11,255 nucleotides of DNA, taken from NCBI GenBank assembly GCA_016209245.1, contig JACQWN010000243.1, positions 1 to 11,255 of the forward strand, given 5' to 3'. The notes under the pieces are model-generated. The model had not been told where the DNA came from. It searched no databases and was given only the letters and a program-made list of their open reading frames with translations. Shown in pieces: positions 5,443 through 11,255 of the stretch (position 1 is the first letter of the stretch; every line of letters starts with the position of its first letter). This stretch comes from Bacteroidia bacterium (GTDB taxonomy: Bacteria; Bacteroidota; Bacteroidia; Bacteroidales; BM523). The translations under genes and the position numbers were made by a program.

Positions 5443-7236
5443 ATGCTGATACAAAGTATTCTTATTGAAAATTTTAAAAAATTTGTAAATCTAAATATTG
5501 ATTTTCTTCCTTTTGATTGTTTGATTGGCGGGAATAACAGCGGTAAAACCACTTTGTTACAGTCAATGGCATTGTTTGATTTTGTTATTCATAACTGTTT
5601 GAACCGAAAACAGCACAACGGAAATCTAATTTATGAAGTAAAAAATCGATCAATACAACCGGAGGAATTTGTTGTTTTACCTGTTGCTAACACTACCGAT
5701 TTATGGGCCGATAGAATAACACAGCGCAACGGAAAACACATCTTAATCAGTATTACTATTACTTTTGATAATGGACGGAAAGCAAAAGCCACAATAGATT
5801 TAAATTTTAATCGCTTTACCATTTCACTTGAGACGTCCAATGAACAACATTGGCTTGAAGATTTATCTAAATTCAAAATATCTTATTTGCCGGTATTTTC
5901 AACTTTTTTGACACAAGAAGAACGCCGTACTCCGGCTATAATAGAAGATGCCTTGGCCAGAGGACGAGTTAACAGTGTAATCCGCAATTTGCTTTTTGAT
6001 CTGAGAAAAGAAGAAGGGAAAATACAAAAGTTAGAAAATATTTTACAAAATGCGATACCTACTTTTAATAAGCTCACTATAAGCTTTGATGAAATTGTAG
6101 ACCGTTATATTGATGTTTCTTATTTTGAAGAAGGCAAGAAGAAAGATTTCAATCTTTTTATGGCGGGAAGCGGTTTTCAGCAGTTTGTGTATCTTTTTGG
6201 ATTTATTAATTTACGAAACCCGAATGTAATTTTGCTTGACGAACCGGATGTCCATTTACATGGAGCTTTACAAGCAAGTTTACTACGTGAACTTAAAAAA
6301 TTAGTAGATGAAGGAAAACAAGTAATATTTGCAACCCACTCCAGGGATATTATTACTCGTGTAGAGCCAAATCAAACAATTTTTCTGAGTGATGAAAATG
6401 CTTACAGATTGAAGGTTAATTATGAAATTTATGATGCACTTGAATCACTTGGTTCCATTGATACCATCCAGATTGCACAAATTCAGGTATTCAGGAGATT
6501 ATTGATTGTTGAAGACATAGATGATTGGAAGTTCATACAAATTTTTGGCAAAAAAGTATTGGGGGAAGGCACCTGGCAAAAAGTTGAAAAACATTTAGCT
6601 ATATGCCCTGCAAAAGGAAATCCATATAAACAAGATATGTCAAGACTTAAAAGTCAGTTGACCAGTATGCTTTCCTTAAGCGGACATGGATCTTCTTTGA
6701 AATTATTTGTGGTATGCGATCTTGATTATTATCCATACAGAGATGAATTGATTGGTGAAAAAAACAGACAAGATTCTGACGTCTGTTACCATATATGGGA
6801 GCGAAGCGAAATTGAAAATTATTTATTAGTAAATGACGCAATACTCAGACTTGTTGGCAGTAAACCCAAGAGTCAAAATCTGTATACAACACCACTTGAA
6901 AAAGAAATTGAAAAACTAATAGATTCGAGCAAAGATAGAATTGAAGAAAAACTGATTGAAGGATTAAACTATTATAACAGAAATAAAGAAAAACGATGGG
7001 ATCCTGTTACATTACTCCGGAAAGCAAAAGAGATTATCAATGCTGATTGGGATAAAAATAAGCTTTCCATGACTGACGCCAAAGAGATTGTTTTACCCGG
7101 AATAAAACGTTGGTTGCAAGCAAACGCGTTCGATCAATTCTCTGATTTGTCTTTAGCCGAAAATCTTTCTGAAGCAGAAATTGCCGACGAAATAAAAGAA
7201 ACCGTCAAGGCAATTGGTATATTTGCGGATATCTAA
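5443..7236 (+). CDS. AAA ATPase with C-terminal TOPRIM-like nuclease domain (OLD or fused PARIS-like)
   Basis: The N-terminal half is an SMC/RecF-like AAA ATPase. It has Walker A GGNNSGKTT (29-37), a signature-like AGSGFQQ (241-247), Walker B VILLDEPDVHLHG with D266 and E267, and an H-loop ATHSRD (297-302). The C-terminal half has a TOPRIM pattern: LLIVEDIDD with E357 as the first acid, LFVVCDLDYY with D426 and D428, then ERSEIENYLL (453-462). That architecture is known from OLD nucleases. The IENYL block after the DxD also recalls DUF4435, the TOPRIM partner in PARIS, so a fused PARIS-like protein is an alternative. All key residues are present, so an ATP-controlled DNA or RNA nuclease is plausible. 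Its gene sits 33 bases after the XRE gene and 19 bases before mod, in one operon. A role in phage defence alongside the type III genes is inferred. Confidence 0.88.
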   Translation: MLIQSILIENFKKFVNLNIDFLPFDCLIGGNNSGKTTLLQSMALFDFVIHNCLNRKQHNGNLIYEVKNRSIQPEEFVVLPVANTTDLWADRITQRNGKHILISITITFDNGRKAKATIDLNFNRFTISLETSNEQHWLEDLSKFKISYLPVFSTFLTQEERRTPAIIEDALARGRVNSVIRNLLFDLRKEEGKIQKLENILQNAIPTFNKLTISFDEIVDRYIDVSYFEEGKKKDFNLFMAGSGFQQFVYLFGFINLRNPNVILLDEPDVHLHGALQASLLRELKKLVDEGKQVIFATHSRDIITRVEPNQTIFLSDENAYRLKVNYEIYDALESLGSIDTIQIAQIQVFRRLLIVEDIDDWKFIQIFGKKVLGEGTWQKVEKHLAICPAKGNPYKQDMSRLKSQLTSMLSLSGHGSSLKLFVVCDLDYYPYRDELIGEKNRQDSDVCYHIWERSEIENYLLVNDAILRLVGSKPKSQNLYTTPLEKEIEKLIDSSKDRIEEKLIEGLNYYNRNKEKRWDPVTLLRKAKEIINADWDKNKLSMTDAKEIVLPGIKRWLQANAFDQFSDLSLAENLSEAEIADEIKETVKAIGIFADI

Positions 7237-7255
7237 AATTAAAAATTAAAAAAAA

Positions 7256-8914
7256 ATGCCAACACTCCAATTCAAAGGAAAAAATATAATCTGGAACCAC
7301 CATTTGGCTGTTCCGTTTCATACATTGGACGAAGTACCCGAACTGCATTATAAACCCGAAAAAGCCAACGGGAATATGATTATTGAGGGGGATAATCTCA
7401 TTGCCTTGAAAGCACTTTTACCCCAGTTTTCAGGTAGAATAAAATGTGTTTGTATAGACCCACCTTATAATACCGGCGAAGAAGGTTGGGCATATAACGA
7501 TAAGGTAAATAGCCCATTAATAAACGATTGGTTTGGTAAAATAGTTGGAAAGGATGATTTAACAAAGCATGATAAATGGCTTTGTATGATGACTCCAAGA
7601 CTCAAGATTATAAAAGATTTGATGAGTAATGATGGGGCGATTTTCATTTGTATTGATGAAAACGAATTACCACGTTTAATCTCTTTGATGGATGAAATTT
7701 TTGGTGAGGATAAGCAAGTTGGTATAATTACATGGTACAAAAAACGAAAAGGGAGTTTCTTATCTAAAGAAATGATTAGCCTCACAGAATATATCGTTGT
7801 TTATAAAAAGGCTGATTATTCAATACCTCTTTTTGGAGGCAGACCTGATGAATCAGAATCGCAACCAATTGTAAAAAGAACAAATTCTATTAAACCTCTA
7901 AAATTTAGTGGTAATACTGTTAGAACAAAATTACCTGATGGTACTTATAAACCTGGCAAATATGGTAACGGTAGTAGTTCAGTTGAACTTTTAAGCGAAA
8001 TTATTATTAAAGATAATGTTATTACAAATGATTTTGAGCTTAATGGCCCGTTCGTTTGGACTCAACAAATGTTGCAAGATGAACTTAAAAAGGGAACTCA
8101 AGTAGTTGTTAATACTAAGAATTTTCAACCACGTGTTTTTAGAGCTTATGATGAAGAACACCACAAAGGATTACCGTCTTTTTTTGACGGAAGAGAGTAC
8201 AAAGCAACTACCGATGATGCTTATGAAAACTTACAAGAATTATTTGGCGAAGAAAGAATTTTTGATTACTCAAAACCATATAGACTAATTAATTATTTGG
8301 TAAAGTCATCTGTTTTTTTAGACGATAATTCTATTGTATTAGATTCATATGCCGGAACTGGAACAACTGCTCATTCAGTTTTAGATTTAAATTATGAAGA
8401 TTCAATGAATTTATCTTTTATTTTAGTACAAATGACAGAAGCTTCAGAATCTGAACCCAACAAAAACATTTGCAAAGATATAACCAAGGAACGTGTAAAA
8501 AGAGCTATTGACAAATACGGATATGATTCAGGTTTTAAGTATTATCGCATTGGCATTCCTCTCGATGCAGAAACTATGTTAGAAGGTCAATTGCCGACTT
8601 ACCAACAGTTTGCAAAATACGTGTATTACCTTTGCACGGGCGAAAATTTGGAAGCTGAGGACAATATAAACGAAGAAGAGTTTTACGTTGGTGAATATGG
8701 CAAACAAGCCATTTATCTTGTTTACAAGCAAGATTACGAAACGCTTACCCGTCTTGCACTTAACCTTACGCTTGCAGAAAAAATAAAAGAACAGCAACCG
8801 GGTAAAAAAAGGATTGTTTATGCTCCGTCGTGCTTTTTAGATGAGGAATACCTGACCGACAACCAGATTGAATATGTGGGTATTCCCTACAATTTATTTC
8901 AACGCAATCAATAA
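7256..8914 (+). CDS. mod: Type III restriction-modification methyltransferase subunit Mod
   Basis: Mod recognises an asymmetric DNA site and methylates adenine N6 on one strand; it also gives Res its sequence specificity. Motif IV is DPPYNTG (68-74), preceded by the usual MIIEGDNLIALKALLPQ. Motif I is LDSYAGTGTTAHSV (from D363), with Y in place of the more common F and T in place of S. The order is beta class, and the target-recognition domain lies between, about residues 150-340. The length (552) is a little short for Mod but the C-terminal domain (YEDS to the end) is present. The stop is six bases before the res start. Base composition is uneven: 40-43% G+C in sampled lines at both ends of the gene, but 22-30% in most sampled lines between about 7560 and 8460. 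This suggests that the recognition region was exchanged. Likely co-transcribed with the ATPase and res. Confidence 0.94.
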   Translation: MPTLQFKGKNIIWNHHLAVPFHTLDEVPELHYKPEKANGNMIIEGDNLIALKALLPQFSGRIKCVCIDPPYNTGEEGWAYNDKVNSPLINDWFGKIVGKDDLTKHDKWLCMMTPRLKIIKDLMSNDGAIFICIDENELPRLISLMDEIFGEDKQVGIITWYKKRKGSFLSKEMISLTEYIVVYKKADYSIPLFGGRPDESESQPIVKRTNSIKPLKFSGNTVRTKLPDGTYKPGKYGNGSSSVELLSEIIIKDNVITNDFELNGPFVWTQQMLQDELKKGTQVVVNTKNFQPRVFRAYDEEHHKGLPSFFDGREYKATTDDAYENLQELFGEERIFDYSKPYRLINYLVKSSVFLDDNSIVLDSYAGTGTTAHSVLDLNYEDSMNLSFILVQMTEASESEPNKNICKDITKERVKRAIDKYGYDSGFKYYRIGIPLDAETMLEGQLPTYQQFAKYVYYLCTGENLEAEDNINEEEFYVGEYGKQAIYLVYKQDYETLTRLALNLTLAEKIKEQQPGKKRIVYAPSCFLDEEYLTDNQIEYVGIPYNLFQRNQ

Positions 8915-8920
8915 ACAGAT

Positions 8921-11128
8921 ATGTACTTAAAAAAATATCAAATAAAGGTTGTTAATGCACTCAAACAGTTTTTACAAACTGCCCGAGATACCAAAACATC
9001 GTTTGACATTGCAAAACAAGCCTTGCCCGAAAATATGCGTCATACGTTGAATTGGGTGCAAACAGCTTTTCAAAACTTACAAATCAAATATAAAGACCGA
9101 TGCACGAATGGGCTTGGTTATTACTATCCCCGAATAATAATTAAAGTTCCTACCGGTGGCGGTAAAACATTGCTTGCCGTTGAAGCCATACGGGAATATC
9201 AGAATTTATTTGCCCAAAGACGCACAGGACTTGTGGTTTGGATTGTTCCGAGTGAAACTATTTACAGTCAAACAGTGCAAAAAATAAGAGACAAAGGAAA
9301 TCCATTGCGCCAGTTGTTAGACCAATGCAGTGGAAATCGCACCATTGTTTTAGAAAAAGGTCAGCGTTTAACCACAAATGATATTGAAGAAAACCTTGTT
9401 GTTTTATTTGTAATGATTCAGTCAATCAGTCGTACCAACGGAAAAGAAGCATTAAAAGTATTTCAGGATAGCGGTGGTTATGATAGCTTTTTTCCTGCCG
9501 ATAACAGGTATGATTTGCACGAGCAACTATTGAAACAAGTTCCAAACCTTGATTTTATTTCTCCGCTTGGAACCGAGCAACCGCTTATTATGACAAGCCT
9601 TGGTAATGCAATACGTGTAGCAAAACCATTCATAATTATTGATGAAATCCACAAAGTTTTTTCTGAAAATGCAAGAAAAACCATTGACAGTTTGAACCCT
9701 GAAATGATACTCGGTTTAACTGCTACACCCGACAAACCAGATATGAATGTTTTGGTTACTATTACAGGACTTGAACTGAAAGACGAAGAAATGGTAAAAC
9801 TTGATATGCACATACTTCCGCCCATTAGCAAACAAGAGGATGATTGGAAAGCGATGGTAAAAGAAATAAAAGAGCATCGGGATAAATTAGAGGAAATTGC
9901 CAGGCAATATCAAAAAGACAATGGTATTTACATTCGTCCTATGGCATTATTACAGGTTGAAGCAACAGGCAAAGATCAACGGGGGAGAGGAAGAGTTCAC
10001 AGTTTTGATGTTAAAGATTATTTGGTTACTCTGGAAATAAGCCCTGACGAAGTGGCAATAAAAACAAGTTCGCAAAACGATATAGAGGATGTTAACCTGT
10101 TTTCTCAGGATTGTCCGTTTCGCTATATCATTACAAAAGAAGCGCTAAGGGAAGGTTGGGATTGTTCCTTTGCCTATATTTTGGGGATTATTCCAAATGT
10201 AAATTCAAATACAGGAGTCACCCAATTAATAGGAAGAATATTGAGACAGCCGTTTGCAAAAAAATCAGGAGTTAAGGAATTAGATGAGAGTTATATTTAT
10301 TATACCAAAGGAGATACACGGGAAATTCTTGAAAAAGTTGCATCGGGTTTTAAAAAAGAAGGTCTTGAAGATTTGGTTACCAAATTAAAGTTCAGGGATA
10401 ATGAAAGTATTAACTCGACCAAAACAGTAAAAATCAAAAAAGATTTCAGCGAAAAATTTCAAAATTCGTTCTATCTGCCCGTTTGGTTAATGACTGATAA
10501 CAACGGAACTAAACGCAGGTTTAATTATGAATGCGATATAAAGCCAAAGGTTGATTTTTCAAATTTGGAATTAGGGGATGATTTTATTACAAAACTTGAA
10601 AATTTGTTAAGCGATGAAACCAAAGAACGTAAAGCATTCGCCATAACATTGGACGATTCAAGCAAAACTGCATTTATTGAAGAAACATCACAAAATAACG
10701 GGAAAGCCGAAATAAATATTGATTACTTGACCCGCAGGTTAAATGAATTAATTGAGAATCCTTTTTTGGCAAGAATTATTGGAATAAAATATTTGAAACA
10801 AGTTGAAACAAAAATTGGGAAGGATAAGCTCACAGAGCATTACAGTTTCATTGTTTCTCAGCTTTGTAAAAAATTTTATGAAGAAAAAACAAAGCAGGAA
10901 GAAGAAATATTTTTAAAAGAGCTCAATGATAAAAATCTAGTACTTGCTGTTTCCGATGAAGATAATATTGGTTTTAAAGTGCCGAAAGAAGATATAATTA
11001 CTGTTAAAAATGACAAGCCAACACGCTCCTTCCTTTCGCTGTCAGGCACATTGGCAAAACGCATAAAGCCAACGTTACGACCAAATTTTGCCAAAGACCT
11101 TCCTGCCCTTCCCGTTCCAACGCATTGA
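8921..11128 (+). CDS. res: Type III Res-type helicase, C-terminally truncated, nuclease domain not seen
   Basis: This is the superfamily 2 DNA helicase/translocase subunit of type III systems. Visible motifs are Walker A VPTGGGKTLLA (76-86), DEIHK (241-245), GLTATPD (265-271), and REGWDCS (410-416) with TQLIGRILRQP (434-444). The following ~240 residues resemble the central part of Res-like proteins. The family normally continues to a C-terminal PD-(D/E)XK nuclease domain at about 850-1000 residues. Here the family-like sequence stops near residue 690 (NIGFKVPKED). The last ~37 residues, about TRSFLSLSGTLAKRIKP to the end PALPVPTH, come from a G+C-richer stretch containing a 9-base inverted repeat. 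I infer that the 3' end was lost and replaced by intergenic repeat DNA. ATP-dependent translocation may remain, but cleavage would need another nuclease, such as the TOPRIM protein of the same operon. Confidence 0.88.
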   Translation: MYLKKYQIKVVNALKQFLQTARDTKTSFDIAKQALPENMRHTLNWVQTAFQNLQIKYKDRCTNGLGYYYPRIIIKVPTGGGKTLLAVEAIREYQNLFAQRRTGLVVWIVPSETIYSQTVQKIRDKGNPLRQLLDQCSGNRTIVLEKGQRLTTNDIEENLVVLFVMIQSISRTNGKEALKVFQDSGGYDSFFPADNRYDLHEQLLKQVPNLDFISPLGTEQPLIMTSLGNAIRVAKPFIIIDEIHKVFSENARKTIDSLNPEMILGLTATPDKPDMNVLVTITGLELKDEEMVKLDMHILPPISKQEDDWKAMVKEIKEHRDKLEEIARQYQKDNGIYIRPMALLQVEATGKDQRGRGRVHSFDVKDYLVTLEISPDEVAIKTSSQNDIEDVNLFSQDCPFRYIITKEALREGWDCSFAYILGIIPNVNSNTGVTQLIGRILRQPFAKKSGVKELDESYIYYTKGDTREILEKVASGFKKEGLEDLVTKLKFRDNESINSTKTVKIKKDFSEKFQNSFYLPVWLMTDNNGTKRRFNYECDIKPKVDFSNLELGDDFITKLENLLSDETKERKAFAITLDDSSKTAFIEETSQNNGKAEINIDYLTRRLNELIENPFLARIIGIKYLKQVETKIGKDKLTEHYSFIVSQLCKKFYEEKTKQEEEIFLKELNDKNLVLAVSDEDNIGFKVPKEDIITVKNDKPTRSFLSLSGTLAKRIKPTLRPNFAKDLPALPVPTH
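11051..11094. repeat. Inverted repeat inside the aberrant 3' end of res
   Basis: TTGGCAAAA (11051-11059) is the exact reverse complement of TTTTGCCAA (11086-11094), with 26 bases between. It lies in the stretch 11010-11125, whose composition jumps (27 of 60 G+C at 11041-11100, against 18 of 60 at 10921-10980). This supports a non-coding origin for the last codons of res. Confidence 0.55.
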
Positions 11129-11138
11129 CAGAAAGACA
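11127..11138. repeat. Right copy of the 12-base direct repeat
   Basis: GACAGAAAGACA, identical to 4884-4895 and in the same orientation, overlaps the res stop codon (TGA, 11126-11128) and lies 21 bases before hisH. Joining the two flanks at one copy would leave a hisB-hisH gap of about 56 bases. Confidence 0.6.
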
Positions 11139-11159
11139 TTGTAGCAAAAAAAAGATAAA

Positions 11160-11255
11160 ATGACGATGAAAGTTGTGATAATAAAATATAATGCAGGAAA
11201 TGTTTGCTCTGTAATGTTTGCATTGCAACGGCTTGGGGTAAAGGCCATATTAACA
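11160..11255 (+). CDS. hisH: Imidazole glycerol phosphate synthase, glutamine amidotransferase subunit (5' part only)
   Basis: The first 32 codons are visible before the window ends. VVIIKYNAGNVCSVMFALQR followed by LGVKAILT is the N-terminus of HisH. Its first strand and the (Y/D)YGAGN-type loop are here in the KYNAGN form common in Bacteroidota. HisH hydrolyses glutamine and passes ammonia to HisF, the step before the dehydratase HisB acts. The catalytic cysteine and the His-Glu pair lie beyond the window. ATG 11160 and ATG 11166 are both possible starts; the second matches the usual family start (MKVVII). It probably belonged directly behind hisB at 4860. Transcription may now depend on read-through from the defence genes or on a promoter not evident in the 31-base gap. 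Confidence 0.9.
   Translation, partial: MTMKVVIIKYNAGNVCSVMFALQRLGVKAILT

Noticed and set aside
5443..7236. Septu PtuA-type ATPase
   Set aside because: PtuA is followed by an HNH nuclease gene and lacks a TOPRIM-like domain; here the acidic TOPRIM pattern is in the same chain and no HNH gene follows.
11040..11125. Possible integron attC site around AAGCCAACGTTACGACC
   Set aside because: The AACGTT core is suggestive, but neither RYYYAAC nor GTTRRRY is satisfied on either strand and no integrase is present.
10876..11228. Minus-strand frames over the end of res and the hisH start
   Set aside because: They are antisense to real coding sequence and cross the inverted repeat; no protein family recognised.

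Overview
The window looks like chromosomal DNA of an AT-rich member of the Bacteroidota (the Bacteroidetes/Cytophaga lineage). Three things point there. HisB (4171-4860) resembles the imidazoleglycerol-phosphate dehydratase half of Bacteroidetes-type HisB. HisH begins with the KYNAGN version of its N-terminus. A decayed gliding-motility-type C-terminal (CHU_C-like) domain lies at 1080-1280. Candidate promoters fit the Bacteroidetes TAnnTTTG -7 element, and no strong Shine-Dalgarno sites are visible.

Layout. All genes lie on the + strand. Positions 1-225 hold a long imperfect inverted repeat and a small hairpin, and no gene. At 226-1197 is a beta-class DNA methyltransferase (M1) whose last ~38 codons read out of frame into the CHU_C remnant. 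At 1343-4196 is a tightly overlapping restriction-modification operon: a beta-class SPPY methyltransferase (M2), a putative PD-(D/E)XK restriction endonuclease, and an alpha-class D12 (Dam-like) adenine methyltransferase. The D12 gene runs 26 bases into hisB. hisB is separated from hisH (starting at 11160, cut by the window end) by about 6.3 kb. That gap holds an XRE regulator, an AAA ATPase with a C-terminal TOPRIM-like nuclease domain (OLD or fused PARIS-like), a type III Mod methyltransferase and a type III Res-type helicase.

How it fits together. hisB and hisH are normally adjacent in a histidine operon, so this is a defence island placed inside, and immediately upstream of, that operon without reversing its direction. 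A 12-base direct repeat (GACAGAAAGACA) lies just after hisB and just before hisH. Collapsing the two copies would restore an ordinary ~56-base hisB-hisH gap. The first module looks like a type II system with two different methyltransferases, as expected for an asymmetric target. The second looks like a type III system in which Res ends before the expected C-terminal nuclease domain while an ATPase-TOPRIM protein is encoded in the same gene string. Either it is a broken type III system kept for methylation, or it is a composite system in which the TOPRIM protein provides cleavage. HisB itself lacks the phosphatase half usual for its relatives and begins with an unrelated helical segment at the island edge.

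No tRNA, rRNA, transposase, integrase or CRISPR array was seen.
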